Shown here: positions 23,820-34,818 of the stretch, piece after piece
Layout of the letters: the number at the start of each line of letters is the position of its first letter
Position numbering within the stretch: position 1 is the stretch's first letter
Assembly (NCBI RefSeq): GCF_902686445.1
Contig: NC_062213.1
Location: forward strand, 7,561,241-7,625,240
Reading direction: 5' to 3'
DNA length: 64,000 nucleotides
Source: Sciurus carolinensis
Lineage: Eukaryota; Chordata; Mammalia; Rodentia; Sciuridae
The notes under the pieces: generated by a model
What the model was told of the DNA's origin: nothing
Databases searched by the model: none
Seen by the model: the letters and a program-made list of their open reading frames with translations, nothing else
Position numbers and translations under genes: made by a program

Positions 23820-23930
23820 CAGAAGATGAAGAGCCAGGTTCTGGTCCCTCCTCTGACCCAGTCTCCATGACCAACTCATGAGCTTTTCCCAGTTTCCTTT
23901 TCCTCACTTGGAAAATGGGAACAAGGGTGG
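23820..23930 (+). mobile_element. MIR SINE fragment
   Basis: Forward MIR order: 'agagccaggttctggtccc', 'gacccagtctccatgacc' and 'ttccttttcctcacttggaa' with aatgggaacaagg (consensus cagtttcctcatctgtaaaatggg). Confidence 0.75.
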
Positions 23931-24164
23931 AACATTCCTTGTCTGTTCATATCCATTGTCTCAACAAACAGGAAGGAAGGTAAAATGCTAATGGATTGTT
24001 AATAATAGGCCTAATGGTGCCAAAAGGGTGACCTGGATCCTTTATGAGATGCAGTATTCCCCAGAGAGGGGAGGCTGTCCTGCCGGTGAGGCCGGATTTT
24101 GCAGAGATGAAGACTGAGGCACGCCACCCTAATCTCCAGTGACATCAACTACTTTAGTATTTCA

Positions 24165-24380
24165 CTCTAGGTTTGTGCTTCCTCTGCCCAGAATTCCCAC
24201 AACCTAGCTGTGCACGCCCACACATACCCACCAGTGCCTCTGACCACAGAAGCCCAGCTACAACCACAGCCAACTTCTACACAAGAAGTCACTCACACAG
24301 AGCTCTGCTCCCCTCTTAACTGACACCTACTCTCACAATTGATGTTAGTGATTCCATGCTTCCAAGTCCTCCCTGCACAC
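24165..24380 (+). mobile_element. L2 LINE fragment
   Basis: The 'ggtttgtgcttcctctgccc' and 'agaattcccacaacc' blocks match the L2 segment upstream of its 3' end. It breaks off at the next LTR. Confidence 0.5.
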
Positions 24381-24386
24381 CCTTGC

Positions 24387-24812
24387 AGTTTTTTTATGGC
24401 TGCAACCAAAATACCTGACAAGAACTATTTTAGAGGAGGAAAAGTTTATTTGGGGCTCATGATTTCAGAGATTCAGTCCATAGAAGGCTGACTCCATTGC
24501 TCTGGATTCAAGGTGAGGCAGAATATCATTCAAGAGAGTTTAGATAAGGAAAGCAGCTTAGAACGTGGCACCCAGGAAGCAGAGAGAGGGCTCTGATCAC
24601 CAGGGACAAAATATGAACCCAAAAGTCACTCCCCCAGTGACCTACCTCCTCCAGCCACACCCAGCCTGCCTGCAGTTACCACTCAGTCCATTCAAGTGGA
24701 TTAATGCACTAATCAGGTTAAAGCTCTCATAAGCCAATCATTTCACCTCTAAACCTGCTCGCATCGTCTAACACTTGAGATTTGGGGGACACCTCATATT
24801 CAAACCATAACT
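24387..24812 (-). mobile_element. Solo ERVL-MaLR LTR, antisense
   Basis: Antisense order: 'atggctgcaaccaaaatacc', 'gaggaggaaaagtttatttgg', 'cccagtgacctacctcctcc', then 'ggggacacctcatattcaaa' and ccataact. Flanks cttgc (24382-24386) and cttgg (24813-24817) match 4/5. Confidence 0.88.
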
Positions 24813-24817
24813 CTTGG

Positions 24818-25934
24818 CATCCCTCATTCCCCCCAACAGTCCTCCAGAGGGTCTTGTTCATTTTGGGGACTAGACAGCTGAGGATCACATGGGTGGAGAG
24901 GGAAACAACAAACTTCAGGGGAAAGTTTGGAAGTCATCCTGGATAGAGAAGTTTGCTCACCCCTCAAACCACTTCTGAGGTCAGAAGATCAACTCTGTGC
25001 CTGGCATGTTACAAGATTCTTCAAGTTCATAGGTAACATTATACAAGCTCAGTAATTTTAAGAGCAGTAATAGTGTTTTAAACATAAAGACAACAATTTA
25101 CTTAAAGATCCAAGGGGAGACCAGTGAAGACATGAGTTTTGGGTAAAAATGTTGAACAATTACCTAATATAATACATTAGACATTCCTCACTTATCACTT
25201 GAACCCAAACTATTCAGAATCTCCCTCCTTTCCAAATAATTTACAATAATTGATCTATGTGTGTCGTAACAAAACTGGATATAGATCAATGGAAAAACAA
25301 GAAAAGTCAAACTGGCTGCTCAGCACTGAACAAGAAAACATCATCATCGACGTGTTTCTAAAGCAAGAATCACCAGGGAACACATCACTCAAGTGAAGTT
25401 ATGCTCCTATTCTGTCATTCAGGACTCCGAGGAGTCTGGCAAGACCCAAAGAATGGCCCAGTTGAGCCCATTCCAATTGCTGAAATCATAAGCAAATAAG
25501 AGGTCTGTGTTTTAAGTCAATATACAGTGGGTAGTTTGATTCACAGTCAAGACTGACACCCCCAGAAAACTGTTTATGCTAAAGATGTTGTCATGAAGAA
25601 CTGCCTTCCATGAACTCTCCTCAGAATTGGAGCCATCCAGCTGTTTGAACATGGCGCCCCCCATCTTAAATGCCTGTGTGCCTCCTCTCTGTTAGGAAAG
25701 TCAGACATCACAAGCCTCTGCTGAAACTGCCCACTCTGAAATTCCCCCTGCTACGCAGTTAGTTAGCTGTTCTCTCTCCCGTGTGCTTGGAGTGTGCGTT
25801 ATGACTGCAGCATCATGTGGTCTTATCTCCTGGAATGTCTTTGGTACCTCCACAGGAGCAGGCACATAAAGAACAGAGGAGAATATAAACTGCATAGTGG
25901 TTAATGAAGTGAGCATTCCACCAAGATGGTCCTC
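24818..25934. other. Unassigned sequence
   Basis: About 1.1 kb without a recognised repeat or gene. An 86-codon minus-strand frame at 25701-25961 has no family match. Confidence 0.45.
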
Positions 25935-26065
25935 ATTTATAACACTAGCTCTACCACTCACTACCTGTGTGACCTTGGGAGACAGTCTTGTCTGTGCAGA
26001 CCAGAAATTTGAAATGGTGAAATGAGATAATGGTTATCTTCCCTGATTAAAATGAGTCTGGAGTG
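25935..26065 (+). mobile_element. MIR SINE
   Basis: Forward MIR: 'ctagctctaccactcactac' followed by 'ctgtgtgaccttgggagaca', the family's most conserved block, then a decayed 'gaaatggtgaaatgagataat' (consensus aaaatggggataata). Confidence 0.85.
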
Positions 26066-26353
26066 GGCAATCCAGTCCTGTGCTGGTAGCCCCGTGGTAA
26101 TAAAGGGCTCAGACTTCTATCATTTCTCTTCCATCACACTTTGCCTGTAATTTCCATTTTCTCTGACCTCATAGTTCAAGAAGTCTCCAGCCATTTACCT
26201 TTGTCCCATGCAAGGAAAAGAGAAAGTAGGGAACAGAAAAGGATGCCTCTCTGAGTCAACTTATCTCCTTTTAAAGAGTTCCCTCCAGAAGCCTTGCCCA
26301 GCAACTTCTTAAACATCTCTCTGGCCATTCCCACCAACAAGAGGGTTAAAAAA

Positions 26354-26512
26354 GAATGAAATGATGGCATTTGCTGGTAAATGGATGGAGCTGGAGACTA
26401 TCATGCTAAGTGAAATAAGCCAAGCCCAAAAAGCCAAAGGCCAAATGTTTTCTCTGATATATGGATGCTAATTCACGATAGGCAGGGCTGTTGTAGAGAA
26501 GAATAGAGTTAC
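26354..26512 (+). mobile_element. Older LINE-1 3' UTR, left part of a nested pair
   Basis: Starts aatgaaatgatggcatttgc, then 'atggatggagctggagacta', 'atgctaagtgaaataagcca' and 'aatgttttctctgatatatg'. This is the end of ORF2 plus the beginning of a sciurid-type L1 3' UTR. It is interrupted at 26512 by a second L1 and resumes at 27229. A possible 7-bp duplication, aagaggg, flanks the whole older copy (26339-26345 and 27476-27482). Confidence 0.88.
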
Positions 26513-27228
26513 ACACTGCTGGTGGGAATTCAAATTGCTACAACCATTATGGAAAGTAGCATGGAGATTCCTGAGAAAACCTGAAATGGAACCACCATTT
26601 GACCCAGTTATCCCATTTCTTGGCCTATAAAGGACTTAGAATCAGTATACTACAGTGACACAGTCACATCAATGTTTACAGCAGCTCAATTCACAATAAA
26701 TAAACTATGGAACAGATGAATGGATAAAGAAAATGTGCTGTATATATATGTTTATATATAAAGAAAATATGCTGTATACACACACACACACACACACACA
26801 TGATGGAATATTACTCAGTTTTGAAGAAGAATGAAATTATGGAATTTGCTGATAAATGGATGGAGTTGGAGAATATCATGCTAAGCTAAATAAGCCAAAC
26901 CCCAAAAACCAAAAGCTGAATGTTTTCTCTGATATGCAGATGCTAATTCAGCATAAGGCAGGAGGGAGCTCTAAGGAAGAATAGAGTTACTTTAGATTAG
27001 GTAGAGGGGAGTTAAGGGAGGGGAGTGGCATGGAGGCAGGAAGGATAGTAGAGTGAAACAGACATTATTACTCATGTACATGTATGACTGCATGACCCAT
27101 GTGATCCTACAAAATGTACAATCAGAAAAATGAGAAATCATACTCCATTTATGTAGGATTTATCAAAATGCATTCTGCTGTCATGTACAACTAATTAGAA
27201 CAAATAAGTTTTGTTTTTTTTAAAAAAA
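26513..27228 (+). mobile_element. Younger 5'-truncated LINE-1 inserted in another L1
   Basis: Begins abruptly in the ORF2 3' end ('acactgctggtgggaattc', 'ccatttgacccagttatccc', 'gcagctcaattcacaata'), continues through the same 3' UTR as its host, and ends with T-rich sequence and a seven-A tail at 27222-27228. The 14-mer aagaatagagttac occurs at 26499-26512 and 27227-27240, a textbook L1 target duplication. It is coding-dead: truncated and out of frame. Confidence 0.9.
26778..26800 (+). repeat. (CA)n microsatellite within L1
   Basis: A CA run preceded by tatatata sequence. An adjacent imperfect duplication of 'aaagaaaatgtgctgtata' (about 26728 and 26760) suggests slippage around it. Confidence 0.88.
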
Positions 27229-27470
27229 GAATAGAGTTACTTTGGATTAGGTAGAGGGGAGTGAAAAGAGATTTATAGAGGTAGGAAGGAGAGTAGAATA
27301 AATCTGACATTATTACCCTGTGTACTTATATGACTACATAACCAGTGTGATTCTACGTCATGTACAACCAGAAAAGTGAAAATTCATACTCCATTTATGT
27401 GTGATGTGTCAAAGTGCATTCTACTGTCACGTATAACTAATTAGAACAAATTAAAAATTATGAACAAAAG
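27229..27470 (+). mobile_element. Older LINE-1 3' UTR, right part
   Basis: Resumes with gaatagagttactttggatt and runs through 'gacattattaccctgtgtac', 'ctacgtcatgtacaaccaga', 'catactccatttatgtgtga' to 'aactaattagaacaaattaa', parallel to the younger copy's 26990-27205. Confidence 0.9.
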
Positions 27471-27816
27471 GAAAAAAGAGGGAATGGAAATGTAGTTTTA
27501 TAAGTGGGCACATTGCCACGCCCATCAATCTATACAGAGCTTCCAGCATTTAAAAAAATATAGAATCGATGTTGAGTAGGAAATTTGGAGTCTCTGCAGA
27601 ATTTGCACAAATCATTTCAACTCTTTTGATCTTGAATTTTCTCATACAATGAGAATATGAATCTTACAAGGTGTCAGGGAGAATACTGAGATATCCTGAA
27701 ATACCTAGCAGTCTCCCCTTAGAAGATGTTCAACAGGTAATAACCTTCCTTCATAGGAATTTCTGAAAATGTTCTGTCCACTCTCTCTCCTAGTTGTCTA
27801 TATTTTTTAAATGTTA

Positions 27817-27870
27817 GAGACTTTTAAGCTATCATTCATAGTTACACATCTTTCTTTTCCCAGATGCTAA
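27817..27870 (+). repeat. 54-bp dispersed repeat, copy 1
   Basis: Matches 29277-29330 at 49/54 positions without gaps, all five differences being transitions. It leads into 'tgcttggcacataatagata' and 'ctcaacaaatactcattc', an L2/MIR-like 3' end. Confidence 0.75.
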
Positions 27871-27950
27871 CTACTGTGCTTGGCACATAATAGATACTCA
27901 ACAAATACTCATTCAAATAAAATCAAATGAAAACCAAGCAGTGGAAGCAC

Positions 27951-27960
27951 AACACACACA

Positions 27961-28000
<40 letters not shown>
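27951..28000 (+). repeat. (CA)n microsatellite, 50 bp
   Basis: About 24 CA units with one ATA interruption. It produces artefactual His-Thr and Val-Cys open frames on the two strands. Confidence 0.97.
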
Positions 28001-28003
<3 letters not shown>

Positions 28004-28555
28004 GCAAGAATCTGCACTACTCTTGCCTCCCAACCCAAATGCATCTCTGGACAAATTGTTCCTGTACATTTGGCAGTAGGTTTTGTAGAAGCAAGCTTGA
28101 GCAAAGGATTTCTTTCAGCACAATCAGCCCTCAAATGGCCACTCAGCAAATGAAGACAGGATATTCAGTTACTGTAATTTAGTGCCATCTGGTACAGAAA
28201 GTCCTGAGAAACTGAAGTCAGTATGGATGCTTAATAAACAAGAAGCTTGAAGAAAATGAGCAGAGGAAGTTGGCTGTCTTAGTGTCTTAAAGGAGCTGTT
28301 CACTTGAATTTCCCTGTGGTAAAGCTCATCTCCTACCATTTTTTTTCCCCCCTCTGTTTTGATATAAGCAAACCTGTTGTCATTTTCAGTCTAATGAGTC
28401 ACAGACACTGGGAAATTTATAAAAATCAATAGGAGAGGGAAGCTTCCAAGAAGTTTCCAAGCCAAGGACGGGGTCCCAGGCCATTGCTGACCAGGTCCAT
28501 GCCAGACATTCCAGATTTGAGCAGTCCATTAAAACAGGAATTTGGGGACATAAGT
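28001..28555. other. Unassigned sequence
   Basis: No recognised repeat or exon. Includes a T/C run at 28340-28352. Confidence 0.45.
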
Positions 28556-28645
28556 GTTATTTTCACATATTTTAAGAACAAAGACACTGAGATTTAGAGA
28601 GGTTATGTGTCATGATTTGGGGTCACTTAGTTGCAACAGAAAGAG
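28556..28645 (-). mobile_element. MIR SINE fragment, antisense
   Basis: Reversed MIR core: 'agaacaaagacactgagatt', 'tagagaggttatgtgtcatg', 'ggggtcacttagttgcaac'. Confidence 0.65.
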
Positions 28646-29276
28646 AACCAACTGAATAGACTCAAACCAAAATTAAAATTAAAATAGTACAAGTAACTAA
28701 GAAGTTCAAAAGTAGTGTTGACTGCATGTAGATCTCATGGTTCGACCACAAGATCAAATTGTTTCTCAGTCTCTGCTTGCCTCTACTTAAATTTACTCTC
28801 AGTCTCCACAGTCACAAGACGGCCCCAGAAGTTCCTTAGAAAAGGAGTCATAAAAGAGAAGACCATTTTATTTTTATTGCAAAGTTCTGGGAAGAAACCT
28901 GATTGGCCTGGTTTGGGTCACTTGTACAACCCTTAACTAATCACAGGCCCCCAGGACCAGGCAGGGGTTCAGTGAATTTCATCCCACAGAGACTATGTTG
29001 GTTGAACCAACAGGATTAACGTAAAATGGAGACTCGGCCATTCCCCAAGAAACAGAACACTAATGCTAATCTCATTGACTTGAGTCCAGGTCAGAAGAGA
29101 GAGTTAGGCTTTCATTTTGGTTTAACTTCTTCCAAAGCTCAAGCTCTTTGGGGTACAACATTTTGGTGATGGAGTAAAGGTGGAAAATATTTCAAGTGAA
29201 ATCATAGTTCATAAATGTTTACTTTGGCTAGAACTCTGTGCCAAACTTAATTAAAGTCTATATTGTAAAGTGTGAG
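28646..29276. other. Unassigned sequence
   Basis: No gene, RNA or confident repeat seen. Confidence 0.45.
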
Positions 29277-29330
29277 GAGACTTTCAAGTCATCATCCATA
29301 GTTACGCATCTTTCTTTTCCCAGATGCTAA
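29277..29330 (+). repeat. 54-bp dispersed repeat, copy 2
   Basis: Partner of 27817-27870, 1.46 kb away in the same orientation. Downstream homology continues after a roughly 9-bp deletion ('ctaagtctggcaca' here versus 'ctaactactgtgcttggcaca'). Confidence 0.75.
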
Positions 29331-29384
29331 GTCTGGCACAGAGTCCAGACTACTGTAGTCCAGAGACCTACTATGAGTAGAGGT

Positions 29385-29492
29385 CACCATGCACTGTGTC
29401 CATTTTGCATATGTGAAAACTGAGGTTCAGGGAGGTCAAGACACCTACCTTCCCTAAGTCAACAGCTCACATCTATCAGGGCTAGGATCATC
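29385..29492 (-). mobile_element. MIR SINE, antisense
   Basis: Reversed core: 'tccattttgcatatgtgaaa', 'actgaggttcagggaggtca' then 'agtcaacagctcacatct'. Confidence 0.7.
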
Positions 29493-30099
29493 CATCTATT
29501 TCTTCCTGATCTTGCATGTGCACAAATACCCTATCCCTCCTGGGAGCCTCCTTCCCCAAGCCTACTTGACCCTAGGAACTGAGGAAGTATAAGATGATCT
29601 TAATCCTACATCTACATTTCCTGGTTCCATTCTAAACAGAGCAGGAAGTACATCAGGCACCTGGACACCAACACTGGCTAGGAGGGGAGCTACCCTGCTG
29701 CCTAAGCTCACCATGCTCAATGTAGGTCTGGGTGTCCAAATTGCTTTGGCTGCTATAAATCCAACCTCCTGTGACTGGTGGATTCAATGGTTACTGTAAT
29801 GGCCTTCCTGTCCTACTTGGGCTCTTACCAAAATTAGAGCCTTGTCCTGTAACCCAGCCTTCTTGGGTGAGACCCACACTAAGGCGAGGCCCTGACTGGC
29901 CTCTTCTCATAAAGTTCGAATTCTAAGCCTCGTGTTCCCAGCCTTTGTCTAGGCGAAGCCTTGTTTCAGATGAAGTGAAATAGGATCTACCAGCTGTTTT
30001 GTCTCACTCTAACCCATAACATAATGATGGCAAGAAGGGTCCCAACCCTCCAACTCTCACAGTGTGTATATCTTTATGGTACAACTTTGCTGTTCCTCC
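29493..30099. other. Unassigned sequence
   Basis: No supported feature. Mixed composition. Confidence 0.45.
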
Positions 30100-30533
30100 T
30101 GCCAAGAAGGCAGAGTGTATTTCTCCACCTCTCAAATCTGGACTGTGACTTGCTCTGGTCTGTAGAATGCAACAAAGTGACTGTGTACTGGATATGAATC
30201 CATACCCTCAAATGGGTAGGTTAGTGGCAAGAGAGAGACCATGTGGGAAGGAAAGCATCCAACCAAGCCAAGGTCACGCTAACCCAGCCAACAGTTGGTT
30301 GATCCCAGTGAGCCAGCCCAGGCCAGATTAGCAGAGCCATCTACGTGAACCACGGCTATTGCAGATTCTGTGTGTGAGCCCAACCAGACCAGAGCTGACA
30401 GCAGCTGCATGTGTGAGCACAGCCAGACCAGAAGAAAAGCATAGCTGGTCTCTAAACCCAATAGCAATTTGTGTTCAAGATGTTGAGTTCAGGAGATGTG
30501 TGCTGTGCATGAATAGCTAACTGATACAAACTA
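30100..30533 (+). mobile_element. Old solo LTR, MLT1-like
   Basis: The head 'agagtgtatttctccacctc' and 'tggactgtgacttgctctgg', the middle 'gagaccatgtgggaaggaa', repeated 'gagcacagccagaccagaag'-type blocks, and the end atagctaactgataca match an old MaLR-class LTR plan. Confidence 0.62.
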
Positions 30534-31039
30534 GTGGCATCTTGGAGCCTGTCAGATGCTAACCCTGGCCCAGATCTCTGCACCCATTTGGACCTATTTC
30601 AATATCTGATCAGTTTTATTCCCCATCAAGGGTCAAACCAAACCCTGAACCCATTCATTTTCTCTCCCTGGTTCCCAGAAGAGGTCTTGGCAGGGATGCT
30701 TGTTGAAGCTAAAAAGTCATGATATTCCAAGTCCTGAGCTGCATTCCCAGCCTGCAAAGGACTTACCATCACTTGAAGAAGGAAGACATCTGAAAATCAG
30801 TCCACAAGCGATCACCCGGTTCGGAGTTGTGTAAATACTGGCAGCCATGTGATGAAATTACAGTCATGCCTATCTAGAACATCTCCTGGAGTCATGAGGG
30901 CAGGATCAAGTCTGGATTCTCCTTGGGTCATTGACAACTAAGCCCTGCCTGGAGCAGAAAAGTACCAGTGAAGGGACCACTAAGACAAGGTAGCTGCTCC
31001 CCAGCTAAATTTAATGGTTCAGGTAATACAATGTCAAAA
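30534..31039. other. Unassigned sequence
   Basis: No supported feature. Confidence 0.45.
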
Positions 31040-31106
31040 ATTTTGGCAGGTGTATGGCATAGAGTGAAGATCAAGAACTTTGTTAAATGAATGAATGAAT
31101 GAGTTA
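31040..31106 (+). mobile_element. L2 LINE extreme 3' end
   Basis: Diverged 'ggtgtatggcatagagtgaa' block followed by the characteristic (GAAT)n tail at 31086-31103. Confidence 0.55.
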
Positions 31107-31892
31107 ATGAAAGCACATTATACCTTATGGATATTAATTGTCTGTCTATGTGAGCCCAATAGAAAGAGTGGTGGAGTCTATTGGATGATCCAGTTCTCCC
31201 ACCCTTTAAATATATGCCCCTGGGATCAACTGCTGCCTTCTCTTTTGCCTCCATTTTCTCACTCTGAAAGGAGACTTTAAGTCTGAGGATTTGCACAAGA
31301 AGCATTTGTTCCTCCATTGAACAAGCAATAATCAAGCCTCATGAGGCTCTACATGCTGGTCACTCAGAGACAGTAAGGCATGGTTCAGCGGTCAGTGCCT
31401 CCAAGCCCAAGGCAGGTCCCCAAGGGTAAACCTGTAGGCCACACAGCTCAACATGCCCCAGGAAAGGGCAGAGTAGAGCCACCTCAGACAGCACATGCCC
31501 AAATCTCAGGCAGAACACTGTTTCCAAGGAGTGCCAGGAGAAGCCTGTGATAAGAAATGCCAGCCCTGGCCACCTGCTGAGCCCCGGCCTGGGCAGCACG
31601 TGTCTGCTCTGTTGGTTTCCTCTCTGTTTCTCCACCTTTCTCTCTGTATACCTCTCATTTACTTTTGTCACAGTCCATGGTGTTTTCTTATTATCTTGTT
31701 TCACAGGGCCACCCTGGGTGTTCCAACCTGCAACCCCCTGTGACCCTGACTGAATAAGGCAACACACAAGCCTCAGACTCCAGCTGCCTGCTACTGTGGC
31801 CATCAGAAAGCACCACCTCCAGCTCGAGCCACCTGGAGAGCCCCCACACTCTTTAAGGTTGTCTGTCCACTTTGAAACGCCTCATAAAAGGG
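31107..31892. other. Unassigned sequence
   Basis: No supported feature. A 147-codon minus-strand frame (31360-31803) overlaps plus-strand frames and shows no domain or signal. Confidence 0.45.
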
Positions 31893-31998
31893 TTTGAATC
31901 TCCACTGGGTCACTGGTTTGGTCTTGATCTTGGACATCTAGTTAACCTCCCTTATTTTGGTTTCTTCATTTGAAAAGGAAGTAATAATGCCTATGTTA
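31893..31998 (+). mobile_element. MIR SINE fragment
   Basis: Forward core: 'tggtttggtcttgatcttgg', 'acatctagttaacctccctt', 'tggtttcttcatttgaaaag' and 'gaagtaataatgcctatgtt'. Confidence 0.75.
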
Positions 31999-32019
31999 CT
32001 GAGTTTTTTTAAAAAATGC

Positions 32020-32265
32020 AATTGTATTTCATGAGTATTTATGTGCCCTGCATTATAGGCTATGGTGTGATCATTGGAAACATGTATGAAGTACGTAATA
32101 ATCAAATCAGGGTAGTTAGCATTTTCATCTTAAACATTTTCAAAATTTTTTATTAACATAATAATTGTACACATTGATGAGGCACAGTAGAATATTTTGA
32201 TAACATATACAACATGTACTGATCAAATCAAGGTAATTAACATTTATATCTCCTTATATGAATTC
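32020..32265 (+). mobile_element. LINE-1-derived fragment with two internal copies
   Basis: Two related segments (about 32020-32140 and 32150-32260) each contain a 'gatcaaatcagggtaattag' type block (32100-32120; 32220-32243), followed by a 'catttatatctcctta' or 'cattttcatcttaaac' block. The block is known from L1 elements. The second copy is better preserved. Confidence 0.5.
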
Positions 32266-32555
32266 ATATATTCATATCAAAATTTTATGAGAGAAGGGTG
32301 TTCAAGGGGCATAATCTTGTGTTCATTAATAGTAAGTACCCTAAAAGTAGTGATCATTCAATTCCAAAGGCCTGCAGTTACAAAACATTTTCTAGACCCA
32401 CATTTGGATGAAAGTTCCCAATAAGACAAACTCTCTCCCTGAGTTATTAGGCATTAGACTTCATTATGTCCTTGCAGGGATGGAGATGGAAAATCCAACC
32501 TGAAACATGAATGGGTGATATGAGAAGAAAAGAGAATGCTGCCCAGGGAGCTGAG
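32266..32555. other. Unassigned sequence
   Basis: Nothing recognised. Confidence 0.4.
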
Positions 32556-32563
32556 CTCAAGAG

Positions 32564-32789
32564 CAATAGATCTGAACCAGGGATGGTTTTATCCCCAGGG
32601 GACATTTGACAATATATAGGCACAATTAGGTTGCCACAACTGGAGTGGAGGCACTACTGACATCTATTATGTATATACCAGGGACTCTGGCAAATATCCT
32701 ATAAGCCACAGGATAGCCTTCAACAGAAGGATAATAATAATTATTATCTAGCATCCAATGTCAATCATGCCAAGACTGGAGACCCCACC
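32564..32789 (+). mobile_element. Complete MER5A-like hAT-Charlie element
   Basis: Full order of the non-autonomous element: 'ctgaaccagggatggtttta', 'ccccaggggacatttgacaa', 'gttgccacaactggagtgga', 'actgacatctattatgtata', 'taagccacaggatagccttc' and a closing 'gccaagactggagacccca'. Flanks ctcaagag (32556-32563) and ctcaagga (32790-32797) match 6/8, the 8-bp duplication expected for hAT. Confidence 0.9.
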
Positions 32790-32797
32790 CTCAAGGA

Positions 32798-33109
32798 CTA
32801 AGTCTAGACCACATTCCCCAATGTGGGCTAAGCCCAGTACACAGCCTCTCGAAGTGGTCATATACACATACTTATTGGAAAAATGCATGTATTCAAGAAT
32901 TAGTGGGTATATTTTTTTGGTTCTATGTTCCTTCAATGTGAAAAAATATCACCACTTTGACTCTAAGATATACCTCAAAGTCAGAAATGTCAAAATGCCT
33001 GGAAGGTGGGAAAGAGGGAGAGGACAGAAACATGCACCTTAGAACTGAATGAATAGGGAATATTCAGTGTGGTTTAAAAATCCTCTAATCAAAGAAGCCT
33101 TTTTTCCAT
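32798..33109. other. Unassigned sequence
   Basis: Nothing recognised in about 310 bases. Confidence 0.4.
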
Positions 33110-33366
33110 TCTGAAGAGACCCACCATGAGATCCCTCATAAATATAACCAGTGCCCTTATTTATAAAATAAAAAAGGGGCGGGACTATAGAGAGTTGCCC
33201 TGTCCCTTCTGCCATGTGAGGATGCAGAAACCAGAAAGCAGCATGTCACCAGATATTGGACCTGCCAGATCCTCCATCTTGGATTTTCTAGCCTCTAATA
33301 AATTTCTGTTGTTTGCATGTCACCCGGTCTATGGTATTTGTTATAGCAGCCTGCATGGATTAAAAC
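33110..33366 (+). mobile_element. ERVL-MaLR LTR 3' portion (MLT1/MST-like)
   Basis: Contains 'ccctgtcccttctgccatgtga', 'ggatgcagaaaccagaaag', 'cttggattttctagcctcta', a poly-A signal AATAAA at about 33298 and the end 'gtatttgttatagcagcctg' with gattaaaaca. Confidence 0.8.
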
Positions 33367-34369
33367 AAGGATGGAGACTACATACTTACAGTTCCTGGGG
33401 AACAGACTAAGTGAGACCAGAAACCAACCTGAGCAAAGCAGACAAGGTGAGGGAAAATTCAAGGTGTCTCTTAGTCCTGACTGTGCACAGAGAGAGATCA
33501 CAGGAAGCTGGAGGAGCCAGAAAGAAGCAGGGGCTGCACCTGGAGCTGCCTCAACTATGGGTCAGAGTTTTTTGGGGGGGAATTGGTGGTCAGATGTAGG
33601 ACCAGGTCCTAAGCTTGAAGATCTACGTGGACAAGGACCAGAACATGGGAATGACCATGACCCACTGCAACCAGCACTGTTTGTTATAATGGTGAGAAAA
33701 ATATTTTTTAAAAAAAATCACAGAGTCTGGCAGAGGGGTAACAAAAAGGACTCGGAGTAGAAAAAATAGCGACTCCAGGCAAGTCTTCCTCCTAGACAGG
33801 AGAAGGTGGGGAGAGGGAGGAGGTGGCAATTGTACTGAAATTGCACAATGCTGCATTCTTTCAGGAGAAACGCTCTCTGAATCTGAAACCCACTTCATCA
33901 CAGCTGTCAAAACAGACTCGGGCAGTACATAATTTATAACCCTGGGGTGGCAGCCGGGGGAAGAAGCCTAAAAGATTGGTTTATTTTCCTTATTAATATT
34001 TATTGTCTAAGAAACAGCTCTACCCCCACTGGACCACAATATGGGTTTAATTTGAAGCAGACTCATTTGATTTGCCTTCTTGAGCCTCCATGACTGGTCC
34101 TTGGGACCGTCTAAAGAAGTCACAGGTGAGGGATGCCTCTCCATTGCTAATGCCCATTCTGTGGTGGGGACAGAGTTAGAGAAGATGTTGATCTGGCTGA
34201 AAGTTCTACCACGGGGAGCTTGTCCACAATGAATGTGGACAGGTGAAGTTGAGAGTCTTATATGGGAAGCAAATTATAGCCCCCACTGGAGCACTGGAAA
34301 GAGGCACAGAAGGTCCAGGGAGCCTACAGGCTCAGAGGAAAGGAGCAAAGTGACCAGGCTGCACACTGA
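33367..34369. other. Unassigned sequence
   Basis: No gene or repeat identified. A run of nine G at about 33573 is the only low-complexity point. Confidence 0.45.
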
Positions 34370-34470
34370 AGGGCTGATGGACTTGAGTGAGATGGGGAGG
34401 AGGGTGCTTCAGGCAGAGGGAAGAGCACCTGCAAGAATCAGACCCCAGAAACTAGTGTGCCTGACTGTGG
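34370..34470 (-). mobile_element. L2 LINE fragment, antisense
   Basis: The 'gtgcttcaggcagagggaag' and 'agcacctgcaagaatcagac' pair corresponds to the reversed L2 block 'ttccaggcagagggaacagc'. Confidence 0.55.
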
Positions 34471-34818
34471 GTATCACTGTCTTTTAGAAACATTAAGTAA
34501 ATACATATGGTGCATAAATGCAAATATTTTTAAAAGACTCTCTTCCATTGATACTGGAAAAAAAGAGGAAGGAAGCAGGAAAACATATTATCGTTGTACA
34601 TCCTTTCTAGAGGCCCAGAAACGAGTGAGTCAGAAGTAAAATGGATTTGAAAACTTGTCTACAGAGGTGCCCCTGTGAGGTGGAGTGGAGAACGGGGGCC
34701 TTCTCCTGGCTTCCTCGTGTGTTCCTACACCGTGTGTTGACCAGCCCTGTCACGGCTTGAAATGAGGAACTGCATCTGACGTTCTGTGCACACAAAGAGG
34801 TTCCGCCACCTTCCTCCA

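Noticed and set aside
27913..28153. Open frames rich in His-Thr or Cys-Val
   Set aside because: Translations of a CA microsatellite; the same holds near 52900-53109 and 60001-60207.
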